Shown here: positions 16,853-27,618 of the stretch, piece by piece
How positions within the stretch are numbered: position 1 is the stretch's first letter
How the letters are laid out: every line of letters starts with the position of its first letter
Assembly (NCBI RefSeq): GCF_900115655.1
Contig: NZ_FOXF01000003.1
Span: 62,001 to 126,000 of the forward strand
Reading direction: 5' to 3'
DNA from: Ruminobacter amylophilus
Lineage (GTDB): Bacteria; Pseudomonadota; Gammaproteobacteria; Enterobacterales; Succinivibrionaceae
DNA: 64,000 nucleotides
The notes under the pieces: model-generated
Database searches by the model: none
Seen by the model: only the letters and a program-made list of their open reading frames with translations
What the model was told of the DNA's origin: nothing
Program-made: the position numbers and the translations under genes

Positions 16853-19800
16853 ATGGCAAAGCGTACAGACATAAAAAGCATCCTTATTTTGGGTGCAGGT
16901 CCAATAGTAATCGGTCAGGCCTGCGAATTCGACTACTCAGGTACTCAGGCATGTAAGGCTTTAAGGGAAGAAGGTTACCGCGTAATTCTGGTTAACTCAA
17001 ACCCTGCCACCATCATGACTGACCCTGAAATGGCTGATGCAACCTATATTGAGCCAATCACCTGGCAGGTTGTTGAAAAGATCATTGAAAAGGAAAGACC
17101 TGACGCAATTCTTCCTACCATGGGTGGCCAGACTGCACTTAACTGTGCTCTCGATCTTGAGAACAACGGCGTATTAAAGAAGTACGGCGTTGAAATGATC
17201 GGTGCTACCGCTGATGCCATCGACAAGGCGGAAGACCGTGACCGTTTCGACAAGGCCATGAAGAATATCGGTTTAAGCTGTCCTAAGGCCGGTATCGCTC
17301 ACAGCATGGAAGAAGCCTGGGAAGTACAGAGACAGGTTGGTTTCCCTTGTATCATCAGACCTTCATTCACCATGGGCGGTTCAGGCGGCGGTATCGCTTA
17401 CAACCCTGATGAATTCGAAGAAATCTGTAACAGAGGACTTGATCTCTCCCCAACTCACGAACTTCTGATCGATGAATCACTCATCGGCTGGAAGGAATAC
17501 GAAATGGAAGTTGTTCGTGACCGTAACGACAACTGCATTATCGTATGTTCAATCGAAAACTTTGACCCTATGGGCATCCATACCGGTGACTCCATAACTG
17601 TTGCTCCTGCTCAGACTCTTACTGATAAGGAATACCAGATTATGCGTAACGCCTCTATGGCTGTTCTGAGAGAAATCGGTGTTGAAACCGGTGGTTCAAA
17701 CGTTCAGTTCGGTATCAATCCGAAGGACGGCCGCATGGTTATCATCGAAATGAACCCTCGTGTATCACGTTCTTCAGCTCTCGCTTCAAAGGCTACCGGC
17801 TTCCCGATCGCAAAGATTGCCGCAAAGCTTGCCGTAGGTTACACCCTTGACGAACTCAAGAACGACATCACTGAAGGCAAGACTCCTGCATCATTCGAAC
17901 CTTCAATTGACTACGTTGTTACCAAGGTACCTCGTTTCAATTTTGAAAAGTTTGCTCAGGCAAACGATCGTTTAACCACTCAGATGAAGTCCGTTGGTGA
18001 AGTTATGGCTATCGGCCGCAACTTCCAGGAATCTCTGCAGAAGGCTCTCCGCGGTCTTGAAATCGGCAAGAGCGGTCTTGATCCGATTGTTAAGCTTGAT
18101 GACGAAGATGCACGTACCACCATTGAACATGAACTCGAAGATGCCGGTGCGCATCGTATCTGGTACATCGGTGATGCTTTCCGTCTCGGCATGAGCCTTG
18201 AAGAAGTTCAGTACCATACTGATATCGATCCATGGTTCCTCGTACAGATTGAAGAACTCATCAAGTACGAAGAAAAGATCAAGGAACTCGGTATTTCCGG
18301 TCTTGACGAAGACTTCATGCGTGCAATCAAGCGCAAGGGCTTCTCTGATATCAGAATCGCAAAGCTCGTCGGCACCACTGAAAGAGAAATCAGAAAGTTA
18401 CGTAACAGATTAGGCGTGCTTCCTGTATTCAAGCGTGTTGATACCTGTGCTGCTGAATTCTCAACCAATACTTCATACATGTATTCATCATACGATGAAG
18501 AATCAGAAGTTGCTCCTTCAGACAAGAAGAAGATTATGATTCTCGGCGGCGGTCCTAACAGAATCGGTCAGGGTATCGAATTCGACTACTGCTGTGTACA
18601 TGCGGCAATGGCTTTACGTCACGACGGTTACGAAACCATCATGGTTAACTGTAACCCTGAAACCGTATCTACCGATTACGACACTTCAGACAGACTTTAC
18701 TTCGAACCTGTAACTCTCGAAGACGTTCTTGAAATCTGCCGTGTTGAAAATCCTGACGGTGTAATCGTACAGTTCGGCGGTCAGACTCCTCTGAAGCTGG
18801 CTCTGTCTCTTGAAAAGGCAGGCGTACCTATCATCGGTACCAGTCCGGATGCCATCGACCGTGCGGAAGACCGTGAACGTTTCCAGCAGTGTGTAAACAG
18901 ATTACACCTGTTACAGCCAAAGAATGCAACCGTATTCGCTCTTGAAGAAGCTGTAGAAGAAGCCAAGAAGATTACCTATCCTCTGGTTGTACGTCCTTCA
19001 TACGTACTCGGCGGCCGTGCAATGGAAATCGTATACGATGAAGTTGACCTTCGCCGTTACTTCAAGGAAGCTGTTAAGGTTTCCAATGAATCTCCGGTTC
19101 TTCTGGACAAGTTCCTCGACAGCGCAACAGAAGTTGACGTTGACGCAGTATGCGACGGTAAGAACGTTGTTATCGGCGGTATCATGGAACACATTGAACA
19201 GTGCGGTATTCACTCAGGTGACTCAAGCTGTTCATTACCTCCATACCAGCTTACTCCTGAAATTCAGGACAAGATTCGTGACCAGGTAAGAAAGCTTGCT
19301 CTCGAACTCGGTGTTGTAGGTCTTATGAATACTCAGTTCGCAGTACGTGAAAACGAAGTTTACCTCATCGAAGTAAACCCTCGTGCAGCCCGTACCGTTC
19401 CGTTTGTATCAAAGGCTACCGGTGTTCCTTTAGCCAAGATTGCAGCACGTATCATGGTTGGTCAGTCTCTTGAAGAACAGGGCTTAACCAAGGAAGTTAT
19501 TCCGGCTTACTACTCTGTTAAGGAAGTAGTACTTCCATTCAATAAGTTCCCAGGCGTTGACCCTCTCTTAGGACCTGAAATGAGATCTACCGGTGAAGTT
19601 ATGGGTATCGGCAGAACCTTCCCGGAAGCGTTCGCCAAGGCTCAGCTCGGTGCAAACTCAAAGATTCAGAGAAACGGTCATGTTCTTCTGTCAGTAAGAA
19701 ACTCTGATAAGCATCGTCTGCCTGAATTAGGTAAGAGACTTATCAACGAAGGATTTACCATCGATGCAACTCATGGTACTTACCAGGTTCTTTCTGCAGC

Positions 19801-20098
19801 AGGTATCCCTTGCCGTCAGGTTAAGAAGGTTTACGAAGGCAGACCTAACATTCTGGACTTCATGAAGAGCAATGAATATAACTACATCATCAATACTACT
19901 GAAGGCAGAAAGGCTATCGAAGATTCCAAGACTCTCCGTCGCGGTGCTCTTCAGTACAAGGTAACCTATACCACCACCATGAATGCGGCTTTCGCTTCAT
20001 GCATGGCTAACGATACCAAGGTTGATGAAACTGCTTCTGTTCATTCAATTCAGGAACTTCACGCAGCTTTACATTCAGGACTCAATATCAAGAAGTAA
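16853..20098 (+). CDS. carB: Carbamoyl-phosphate synthase large chain
   Basis: 1081 residues (E. coli 1073). Two ATP-grasp halves: the carboxyphosphate domain begins [20 protein letters not shown] and the carbamoyl phosphate domain begins [19 protein letters not shown] near residue 560. The C-terminal MGS-like allosteric domain lies near 945-1065. Starts directly after the carA stop codon, so the two are cotranslated. Codon use is strongly biased (many GAA, AAG, CGT, GTT), as expected for a highly expressed gene. Confidence 0.97.
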   Translation: MAKRTDIKSILILGAGPIVIGQACEFDYSGTQACKALREEGYRVILVNSNPATIMTDPEMADATYIEPITWQVVEKIIEKERPDAILPTMGGQTALNCALDLENNGVLKKYGVEMIGATADAIDKAEDRDRFDKAMKNIGLSCPKAGIAHSMEEAWEVQRQVGFPCIIRPSFTMGGSGGGIAYNPDEFEEICNRGLDLSPTHELLIDESLIGWKEYEMEVVRDRNDNCIIVCSIENFDPMGIHTGDSITVAPAQTLTDKEYQIMRNASMAVLREIGVETGGSNVQFGINPKDGRMVIIEMNPRVSRSSALASKATGFPIAKIAAKLAVGYTLDELKNDITEGKTPASFEPSIDYVVTKVPRFNFEKFAQANDRLTTQMKSVGEVMAIGRNFQESLQKALRGLEIGKSGLDPIVKLDDEDARTTIEHELEDAGAHRIWYIGDAFRLGMSLEEVQYHTDIDPWFLVQIEELIKYEEKIKELGISGLDEDFMRAIKRKGFSDIRIAKLVGTTEREIRKLRNRLGVLPVFKRVDTCAAEFSTNTSYMYSSYDEESEVAPSDKKKIMILGGGPNRIGQGIEFDYCCVHAAMALRHDGYETIMVNCNPETVSTDYDTSDRLYFEPVTLEDVLEICRVENPDGVIVQFGGQTPLKLALSLEKAGVPIIGTSPDAIDRAEDRERFQQCVNRLHLLQPKNATVFALEEAVEEAKKITYPLVVRPSYVLGGRAMEIVYDEVDLRRYFKEAVKVSNESPVLLDKFLDSATEVDVDAVCDGKNVVIGGIMEHIEQCGIHSGDSSCSLPPYQLTPEIQDKIRDQVRKLALELGVVGLMNTQFAVRENEVYLIEVNPRAARTVPFVSKATGVPLAKIAARIMVGQSLEEQGLTKEVIPAYYSVKEVVLPFNKFPGVDPLLGPEMRSTGEVMGIGRTFPEAFAKAQLGANSKIQRNGHVLLSVRNSDKHRLPELGKRLINEGFTIDATHGTYQVLSAAGIPCRQVKKVYEGRPNILDFMKSNEYNYIINTTEGRKAIEDSKTLRRGALQYKVTYTTTMNAAFASCMANDTKVDETASVHSIQELHAALHSGLNIKK

Positions 20099-20158
20099 CT
20101 GATATCTGACAATGAATGGTCCGGGGCTGAGCCCCGGATATGAAGAATCATAATACAG

Positions 20159-20190
20159 GGCATAAGCCGCATTGCGGTTTATGCCTTTTA
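20159..20190 (+). terminator. Terminator of carAB
   Basis: Arms GGCATAAGCCGC and GCGGTTTATGCC with one mismatch, then TTTTATGTTTTT. A second GC hairpin (TCCGGGGCT/GCCCCGGA, about 20120-20139) lies just before it. Confidence 0.75.
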
Positions 20191-20332
20191 TGTTTTTACA
20201 AGGTAATGCGCGTCCGTGTATTACGGCCGGGGACGGCAAAAATCATTTTTGAATAAGCGTTCTGTTGTGCTAGAATTCTGCACAGAATTTTTTGAGGTGG
20301 TCTGTCGGATGAATCCGATATCGGAGTGGTAA

Positions 20333-20869
20333 ATGAAGATTTCTTTTCTGTATGCGGCGGTTGCCGGTGTGTTTTTACTGTCAGTAGCAGGGCAGACTCT
20401 GGCTGCGGAAAAAACAGATGGTACCGACAATTACAATTTTGCCGGTCATAAGTTTAATGTTTCCAGCGGTGAATTTGACAACGAAGGCATCTGCTCGGTA
20501 GAACTTGATGACATGCATCCGAGGGAATATCAGATTACCGTAGAAACCGTAAGCAGACCTTCTCTTGAAGATTTTTCCCTGACCTTCAATGACATGAAGA
20601 AACGCTGTACTTCAGTAACCTTTATTGATAACAGCGGAAACATTTCTTCTGAGCCCAGAGTGACACCTGACGGAGTATACCGCTTTGAAGCAAAATGTTT
20701 CAGAGGCAACGGCTATGTCGAGGGATTATACGACACAAATAAAAAATTCTACCGTTATGTTCTCATGTATGACATGACGGATGCCATCATCAAAAAGCTT
20801 AACGCTGCCGGTGTTCCGGCTCACATGGACAACGTGCTTGTCAGAACATGTCCTTTCTACAGCAGATAA
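20333..20869 (+). CDS. Secreted protein of unknown function
   Basis: 178 residues. Signal peptide MKISFLYAAVAGVFLLSVAG with predicted cleavage after TLA near residue 24. The mature part has four cysteines (GICSVE, KKRCTSV, EAKCFRG, VRTCPFY) that could form two disulfides, and mixed beta content. No family recognised. Alone between carAB and tamA. Confidence 0.7.
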   Translation: MKISFLYAAVAGVFLLSVAGQTLAAEKTDGTDNYNFAGHKFNVSSGEFDNEGICSVELDDMHPREYQITVETVSRPSLEDFSLTFNDMKKRCTSVTFIDNSGNISSEPRVTPDGVYRFEAKCFRGNGYVEGLYDTNKKFYRYVLMYDMTDAIIKKLNAAGVPAHMDNVLVRTCPFYSR

Positions 20870-21271
20870 TATGGTGTTTTCAGATATAGAAGCTGTTCAA
20901 TAAATAGTCTGATTTGTTTTAAATCCGACCTAATATGCACAAATCTCTCATTAAATTCCCTTAATTATGGTTTTATGAAAATCTGTGGGGTATTATATTG
21001 AGGGATTTTGTGTAATGTTCTGTGCATTATCGGTTCAGAATTTTTTATATCCGGCTGCAGATGACACTCATGGTGAAAATCATCCATGTTTGCATCCGGA
21101 ACGGTCAGCACTCTGTATACTGCGATAACAGGGGCTGCTTTTTTATTCCGTCGGAATCACGGCTCCGTCAACCATGCCGTGCGTCATTCTCTGACGGTAA
21201 GTCATCATTTTTATCAACAGACATTGCGCATAAGGTAATAATCATTTTTTGTGGAGTGGAAGGCGACAGTA
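20870..21271. other. Intergenic region upstream of tamA
   Basis: No gene is visible. A TATTAT near 20992 is a possible -10 element for the tamA-tamB unit. No clear terminator for the preceding secreted-protein gene. Confidence 0.35.
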
Positions 21272-23119
21272 ATGTTATTCCGTCTTTACCGTGTTCTGTG
21301 TCTGCTGGTTTTTCTTCTGACCTGTGCTGCTAACTGTTATGCCGACACAACGTATGATGCTGATTATAACTATAACCGGCAGCTTCAGTTCCAGAACGAA
21401 TACGTCCAGAAGGACGGGGGCCTCAATGACGGTGTTTCCGAACAGGTTCTGGAAAAAATAGTCAAATACAAAGTTGAATGCAGCAACAGCAGCGTAAGGG
21501 ATAATGTGGAGGCATATCTTTCCACTCTCCCTGAACTGCATCGCCGCAGCTTCAATACTCCTCATGTTTCAGTCAGAAAAATTGAAGAGCGCGTCAATGA
21601 AGCTTCCAAGGTCTACGGATACTACAGACCGAATGTTAAAATGACGTTCAGATCCAAAAAGAGTGCCGTGCTGGTGGTTTATGTTGATCCCGGCAAGCCG
21701 GTATGGGTTAAGAATACCCATGTTCAGATTCTCGGAGAGGCTCTGACGGATCCGGGCTTCATGCGTATTTTCCGCAAAATGACTATTAAGCCGTATACGA
21801 TTCTTACCCATGACGCCTACGAGAGTCTCAAGGCAAAGATTATTGCCACGGCTCTCATAAGAGGTTATTTTGATGCGCATTTCGTAAAGAATCACGTTTA
21901 TGCGGATCCTACTGAAAACAGCGCTGATGTCTATCTGATTTTCAACAGCGGCAGAAGATACAGATTCGGAAAGGTTTCCTTTACCGGAGATACCCGGTAT
22001 GTTCCGGCCATAGAACCACTGGTTCAGATTGAAGAGAGTGACAGGTTCAATACAGACAAACTGTCTTCCGTAAGCAGTCATCTGTATGACACCGGTTATT
22101 TTGCCGATGCTGAAGTTCATCCGATTCTTGAGGAAACCGAGGATTATCAGGTACCAATCAACATTCATCTCAAGCGCAAGAAGTTTAACGTGGTGGAAAC
22201 CAGTCTCGGTTACGCCACAGACGAAGGTGTCAGAGGCAAGGTGAAGTGGAACATGCCGCTGCTTAATGAAAGAGGTGATTCTCTGGTCATGCAGCTTCAT
22301 GCTTCTGAAGTAAAGCGTGAATTTCTGGTAAGATACAAGATTCCGTTCAGAAATCCGCTTTCCGATTATTTCTTCCTGCAGGCTCAGCAGATTCGTGAAA
22401 ATCTCAATGATACCCTTGATAACATCACGTCATTTCAGGGCCATTACGTGACCAAGGAGCATGCTCCGTGGTCTGTGGATTACGGGTTTACCGTGCAGTA
22501 TGAAGACTATTCTCAGGGTATAGAAAATGGAAACACCTGGACCATAGGCCCGAGTCTCAGAGTTAATTTTGCGAGAGCTTTTCCGTACAGGGACGTCCGT
22601 TCAGGAGAGAACTATAATTTCAGAATTTTCAGTTCCTCCACCAATTTAGGCGGAGACGTTACCTTCCTGCAGCTCTACAGCTCAGCCAAGTGGCTGCTGA
22701 GTCCGACCAGGGATTCCAGATTCATCCTCAGACTGGAGCAGGGGGCAAACATAGGTCCGGACGCCAAATCGGCTCCACCTTCCTACAGGTTCTTTGTCGG
22801 CGGTGACAATTCCGTAAGAGGTTTCGGGTACAAGACGGTTTCCGATCGTGACAGAGGCGGCAAGCTTTCAGGCGGTCGCTACATGACGTCAGGAACGGCG
22901 GAAATTCAGATTCCGGTTATCGAGGATCTGCGCAACGCATGGTTTATCGATGCCGGACAGGCAACCAATGAATACAAGAGTGAAAATACCGTTATCGGTG
23001 TCGGTACCGGTATAAGATATGTAACGCCGATAGGACTTGTCAAGGTGGATCTCGGCTTCGGGGTTTCAGAGAAAAAAGTTCCGTTCCATCTTCATTTCGG
23101 TATAGGTCCTGATATTTAG
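21272..23119 (+). CDS. tamA: Translocation and assembly module protein TamA
   Basis: 615 residues, an outer-membrane BamA-family (Omp85) protein. Signal peptide MLFRLYRVLCLLVFLLTCA, then three POTRA-like domains (about 35-265) and a 16-strand barrel. The barrel includes the Omp85 segment RFFVGGDNSVRGFGYK near 505-520 and a C-terminal strand ending in LHFGIGPDI. TamA with TamB forms an envelope-spanning pair needed for some outer-membrane proteins and for phospholipid supply to the outer membrane. The ATG at 21272 is preferred over a GTG at 21251 because AAGG lies about eight bases upstream. tamB follows after 37 bases. Confidence 0.92.
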   Translation: MLFRLYRVLCLLVFLLTCAANCYADTTYDADYNYNRQLQFQNEYVQKDGGLNDGVSEQVLEKIVKYKVECSNSSVRDNVEAYLSTLPELHRRSFNTPHVSVRKIEERVNEASKVYGYYRPNVKMTFRSKKSAVLVVYVDPGKPVWVKNTHVQILGEALTDPGFMRIFRKMTIKPYTILTHDAYESLKAKIIATALIRGYFDAHFVKNHVYADPTENSADVYLIFNSGRRYRFGKVSFTGDTRYVPAIEPLVQIEESDRFNTDKLSSVSSHLYDTGYFADAEVHPILEETEDYQVPINIHLKRKKFNVVETSLGYATDEGVRGKVKWNMPLLNERGDSLVMQLHASEVKREFLVRYKIPFRNPLSDYFFLQAQQIRENLNDTLDNITSFQGHYVTKEHAPWSVDYGFTVQYEDYSQGIENGNTWTIGPSLRVNFARAFPYRDVRSGENYNFRIFSSSTNLGGDVTFLQLYSSAKWLLSPTRDSRFILRLEQGANIGPDAKSAPPSYRFFVGGDNSVRGFGYKTVSDRDRGGKLSGGRYMTSGTAEIQIPVIEDLRNAWFIDAGQATNEYKSENTVIGVGTGIRYVTPIGLVKVDLGFGVSEKKVPFHLHFGIGPDI

Positions 23120-23156
23120 TTTTTGAATTTTTGTCTCAGACAGCGGTTTAATAGTT

Positions 23157-26100
23157 ATGCAGAATCCAGAAGAACCATTGGAAGTCAGAGAAGAAACGGT
23201 AGAGAAGAAAGGTGTTTTTGGCAGAATCAGATCTATCGTTTTCAAAGTGATCAAGTGGTCAACGGTAGTGTTTTTTTCACTGCTGATATTTGTTATTCTT
23301 ACGCTTTTATTCGTACTGTTTACCCATACCGGTTCGGAATTCACATGGAACAGGGTCAAGGGATTTGTGGACGGTATTGACGGTGATCTTACCTACGGTA
23401 ATCTTGCCAACGGCTTTACCATGGAGAATTTCCGACTGGATATAGAGGACTCCATTCATATTGATGCCGGAAAACTGGAAATCAAGTATTCAGTATGGGA
23501 TCTGCTGTACGGTCATCTGAATGTCAGATATCTTAAAACTTCAGACATACTGCTGGTGCTCGGCAATAAGCCTGTGGAATTTCCGGGAATAAGTGATATT
23601 CTGGAAAAACGTCTTTACGAGAACTATTCCTTTGCCCTTAACGAACAGGGAGACATGGTAAGAATCAGGGAATCGGCAAAAGAACCGGATCCTACCCTGA
23701 TATACATGCCCGCTCCGGACGTGAATCCTTACGTGGAAGCAGAAGAAGAGGTCGAGGATGACGGGGAAAGATTCGTTCTGGACATGCCCGTGAATCTCAG
23801 TGTGAAGAACATCGAGATTGATCGTTTCCTGATGCTTTCAAACATTATTGACGTGGCTGTAAAACGCTGTACCGCGTCAGCTTCAATGAATCACACCGTG
23901 CTTAACGTGGATTACCTCAATATTGAATACGGGGATTCCCTGCTTCACGGAGATGATCGTGACGCACTGCTTGCCCGTCGTGCAGGGGGAGAGCAGATTA
24001 CTTATGAATCTCTGCTGTCCCTTCATCCTGAATATACAGCCGAATCAGCCCGCAGGGATAATGAATCCGCTGAAGAACAGGCAGTAGACAGTCGGACTGA
24101 AAACAGCGGGGATGTTTCTGTCTCAGAGACTGAGAGGGTTTTGGAAAAAACGGCTGAAACGGCAGATGTGAAGACAGGTAAAAAGCCTGAAGAAAAGACT
24201 CCGGTTCAGGTTTCAGCCGACGTACAGGCATCTTCAGAGACTCCCGCTTCCAAAGACGAACTTCCTCTTAATGATCCTTATGACAGAGATGAGATACATA
24301 AGCGCATTGAACCGCTTTATACCGTAATTCTGCCGTTTGACCTTTACGTTGAAAAGGTTACTCTTACAAATTCCAGATATCACATGGATTCATTTGATAC
24401 CGGTATTTTCAACGGCGGCTTCAAAATGAATTTCGTCGGACCGGATCTCCATGTTGATCATCTTTATTTTGATCATGAGCTGGGACATGCCGAGCTCAAT
24501 GACAGTGACATGACCTTTAAAGAATACTATCCTATAGAAGCTCATTTAAAAGCGAGTTCAAATAATCCTGACTGGTTCGGTCTGCTTCACAATCACACGC
24601 TTGACGCCAATGTGACCGGAGATCTGGCGGATCTCAAAGGCGGAATTCACGCAGTGGGGGCAATTGACGCGGATGTCATTGTCCGCAGCAATGTTCTGGC
24701 TCCGACACTTCCTTTCAGTGCCGATATTGATGTCAGACATGCTCTCTGGCCTCTTGATGCCGATGTGATTGAATATTCGGCGGAAAGTCTGAAGCTTCAT
24801 GCAGACGGCAGCCTGCAGAGTGTGGCTGCCGACATTACCGCATCAGGTATCAGGGCTCTGGATTATCCAGTGCTGGATCTGCACGGAGTTCTGAATACTG
24901 ATTTCGGATCCGTCGACATAAGCGAATTCAGGGTTAATTCAGACATCGGTGACAGCCTGGATGTTTCAGGAAAGGCCATCTGGAGTGATCAGTATTCATT
25001 TGACGGCAAGGTTGATGCCAATGTCGTTGAACTTGCCAGATATCTGCCGGATTATGAAGGCAACGTAAATCTCGGCATAACCTCATACGTGCATTTCCAG
25101 AACAGCAATGACTGGGTGGTAAAGGTTTCCAGACTGGATGCCGACGGCAGACTGATGAACTATCCTCTGTCCTTAACCTCCGGCCGTTTTGAGCTGAATT
25201 CCTCCCGCAAAGGAATTATTGAAGGCGTACATCTGGCCGTTGGTGATGAAAACACCCTGGATATCAGCGGAAAAATCCAGAAGACGGCGGATCTGCATGT
25301 CAGTCTGGACGTGCAGGACATAAGCGTCATCATGCCGGATTATTACGGTCTGATTAATGGTGTCATCAGGATAACCGGCGATTTTGAATCACCAAACATC
25401 GATGCAAAGATATATGCCAGCGAGTTTATAGCCGAACATTACCATGTATACAACGCAGCCCTTGAGCTTCAGGCATTTCTGAAGAACATGGTGCTTGCCG
25501 ACAGTAAACTCAGTCTGTACATGGATGAACTGAGAAAGGGCAAGGACTCATATATAAAGGATTTCAATCTCGATTTTAACGGCGGTGAATCAAAGCATCA
25601 TCTGCTGATGAAATCAGATACCATCGCAGGTCCCGTAACTCTGGGATTTGACGGCGGTCTCAACAAGGCCAGAGATCTGTATATCGGCAGTGTGAGTGAA
25701 CTGACCGCCAAAGCAAGGGATGTTGCCGTTAGTCTTGTAAGACCGGTAAATTTCAGAATGAAGCTTGCCCCTGATTTTTCAGCCAGTCTTAACGGTCATG
25801 CATGGTCAGTCAATGACGTGCTGATTAACGTATCAGACGGATATTATTCATCAGCAGCTTCAGAAATAAATCTGGAAATTCCGAAGCTTGATCTGATGCG
25901 TTTCAAGAAATTCCTTCCGGAAAGCTTCATGATTGACAAGCCGCTGGATATCTTCGTTAAAGCCGGCACGAAGCACAGTCAGCCTTTTGCCTCCTTCAGA
26001 CTCAGGGAAGACGCCAATGCCCTGTATTACAACAGGGAACGTCTTGATATTGACAGACTGGGACTCAATGCCGAACTGTCAAAGGATAATCTGACTTCCA

Positions 26101-27494
26101 GCATAAGAATAGATCTCGGCAAACTCGGTTATATCAGTACTGATTTCAATGTAAATCAGCTTTCATCAAAGAAGATTGTCAGCGGAAGTCTGGATATCAG
26201 CAATCTCAACCTGATTCTTGCGGAAAAATTCTCCGAAGAGGTAACATCAGCCAACGGTATTCTGTCAGCCAGAGGAACCTATGGAGGAACTCTTGATAAT
26301 CCTGCCTTCTACGGACAGCTGAAAATAAATGAAATGAATGTGTTCCCTTCAGCCGGTATCGGTATGATTGAGCATATCAACAGCACCATGGACGTGGACG
26401 GACGTAAAGCCTCCATAACCTCGTCCTTCAGCTTTAACGACAAATACGGAAAGATTAACGGCAACGTATCCTGGGAAAAAGGACTTGATGCCGTGATAAG
26501 AGTTGATACAGAAGAGCTTCCGGTTCAGCTTATGGGTTACGGTAACGCTCTTGTCAAGCTGGATATTACCGGCAAGTTCACCGACAGATACGGCAGTATT
26601 GACGGAACGGTTGACATTCCTTCAGCTAAAATCAAGGTCAAGGAACTTCCGGCAAGTTCCGTATCCGCTTCAAGCGACATAACGGAATATTATAAGAACA
26701 AAGACGGCATGTATGTCGATAACGAGGAAAACAGCATGCCTTTCCGTATGAATATCAAGGTTAATCTCGGACCCGAAATCAAGGTTAACGCTCTCGGTCT
26801 GAAATCATACCTCAAGGGAAGTCTGACCCTGGCTCAGAGACCGAGAAGGTCGATGACTCTCAACGGTAAGATTGAAATGATTGACGGTACATTCCATGCC
26901 TACGGTCAGAATCTTCTGATTGAACAGGGCAGAATTCTGTTTGTTGGAGATCCGGCAAGTCCGAACCTGAATATCAGAGCCATCAGAAATCCTCAGTCCA
27001 TGGAGGATGACAATATCATGGTCGGTATCAAGGTTACCGGTAATGCCAACAGTCCTACGGTTTCCATCTTCTCACGTCCGGAAATGAATCAGAGTGAGGC
27101 TCTGTCCTACCTGCTTCGCGGCAAGGGGCTTGACCAGACCAGCGGCAGCAGCGACATGGCTACTCAGCTGCTGCTGGGTGTCGGGCTGATGCAGACCAAC
27201 AGCATAGTGGGGCGCATGGGAGAGGTTGTAGGTCTCGAGGATGTGTCTCTTGATTCGAAGGGGGAAGGCGATGATACCTCCGTTGAGGTTTCAGCTTACA
27301 TTCTTCCTAAGGTTCAGGTGGCATACGGTTACGGTATCTACAATGCGGTATCTGAATTCCGCATCAGATATGAAATGTTCCCGAGATTCTATATCGAAGC
27401 CCTGAGTTCCATCGAACAGGCGGTTGATGCGGTCTACAAGTTTGATTTTGATTTCTGGAATTCGGATTCGGCTGAAAAGACAGATGCCAGATAA
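23157..27494 (+). CDS. tamB: Translocation and assembly module protein TamB
   Basis: 1445 residues, an AsmA-like bridge protein anchored in the inner membrane. One N-terminal membrane helix (about 33-57), then DIDGDLTYGNLANGF-type repeats of the long beta-groove. The family's C-terminal DUF490 domain is clear: GTFHAYGQNLLIEQGRI and then SRPEMNQSEALSYLLRGK. Around residues 290-380 there is an acidic Glu/Ser/Thr/Pro-rich insert breaking the groove, which looks poorly conserved. Cotranscribed with tamA. Confidence 0.92.
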   Translation: MQNPEEPLEVREETVEKKGVFGRIRSIVFKVIKWSTVVFFSLLIFVILTLLFVLFTHTGSEFTWNRVKGFVDGIDGDLTYGNLANGFTMENFRLDIEDSIHIDAGKLEIKYSVWDLLYGHLNVRYLKTSDILLVLGNKPVEFPGISDILEKRLYENYSFALNEQGDMVRIRESAKEPDPTLIYMPAPDVNPYVEAEEEVEDDGERFVLDMPVNLSVKNIEIDRFLMLSNIIDVAVKRCTASASMNHTVLNVDYLNIEYGDSLLHGDDRDALLARRAGGEQITYESLLSLHPEYTAESARRDNESAEEQAVDSRTENSGDVSVSETERVLEKTAETADVKTGKKPEEKTPVQVSADVQASSETPASKDELPLNDPYDRDEIHKRIEPLYTVILPFDLYVEKVTLTNSRYHMDSFDTGIFNGGFKMNFVGPDLHVDHLYFDHELGHAELNDSDMTFKEYYPIEAHLKASSNNPDWFGLLHNHTLDANVTGDLADLKGGIHAVGAIDADVIVRSNVLAPTLPFSADIDVRHALWPLDADVIEYSAESLKLHADGSLQSVAADITASGIRALDYPVLDLHGVLNTDFGSVDISEFRVNSDIGDSLDVSGKAIWSDQYSFDGKVDANVVELARYLPDYEGNVNLGITSYVHFQNSNDWVVKVSRLDADGRLMNYPLSLTSGRFELNSSRKGIIEGVHLAVGDENTLDISGKIQKTADLHVSLDVQDISVIMPDYYGLINGVIRITGDFESPNIDAKIYASEFIAEHYHVYNAALELQAFLKNMVLADSKLSLYMDELRKGKDSYIKDFNLDFNGGESKHHLLMKSDTIAGPVTLGFDGGLNKARDLYIGSVSELTAKARDVAVSLVRPVNFRMKLAPDFSASLNGHAWSVNDVLINVSDGYYSSAASEINLEIPKLDLMRFKKFLPESFMIDKPLDIFVKAGTKHSQPFASFRLREDANALYYNRERLDIDRLGLNAELSKDNLTSSIRIDLGKLGYISTDFNVNQLSSKKIVSGSLDISNLNLILAEKFSEEVTSANGILSARGTYGGTLDNPAFYGQLKINEMNVFPSAGIGMIEHINSTMDVDGRKASITSSFSFNDKYGKINGNVSWEKGLDAVIRVDTEELPVQLMGYGNALVKLDITGKFTDRYGSIDGTVDIPSAKIKVKELPASSVSASSDITEYYKNKDGMYVDNEENSMPFRMNIKVNLGPEIKVNALGLKSYLKGSLTLAQRPRRSMTLNGKIEMIDGTFHAYGQNLLIEQGRILFVGDPASPNLNIRAIRNPQSMEDDNIMVGIKVTGNANSPTVSIFSRPEMNQSEALSYLLRGKGLDQTSGSSDMATQLLLGVGLMQTNSIVGRMGEVVGLEDVSLDSKGEGDDTSVEVSAYILPKVQVAYGYGIYNAVSEFRIRYEMFPRFYIEALSSIEQAVDAVYKFDFDFWNSDSAEKTDAR

Positions 27495-27511
27495 TAAGAT
27501 TATTCTGAGGT

Positions 27512-27577
27512 AAAAAATCCCGTTACCGGGGGTCAGTGCGAATCCCGTTATTGATCACACAGATTGATAACGGGATT
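27512..27577. terminator. Bidirectional terminator region between convergent genes
   Basis: A strong hairpin AATCCCGTTAT (27541-27551) / ATAACGGGATT (27567-27577). A second copy of ATCCCGTTA at 27517-27525 can pair with the same right arm. On the minus strand that alternative hairpin ends in six T's. Confidence 0.6.
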
Positions 27578-27618
27578 CGGCCATAATTCCCCGGATTCAG
27601 GCGCAACCGCATGATTCG

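Noticed and set aside
21569-22300. 243-codon minus-strand frame within tamA
   Set aside because: Antisense to the POTRA and early barrel region; no protein-like features.
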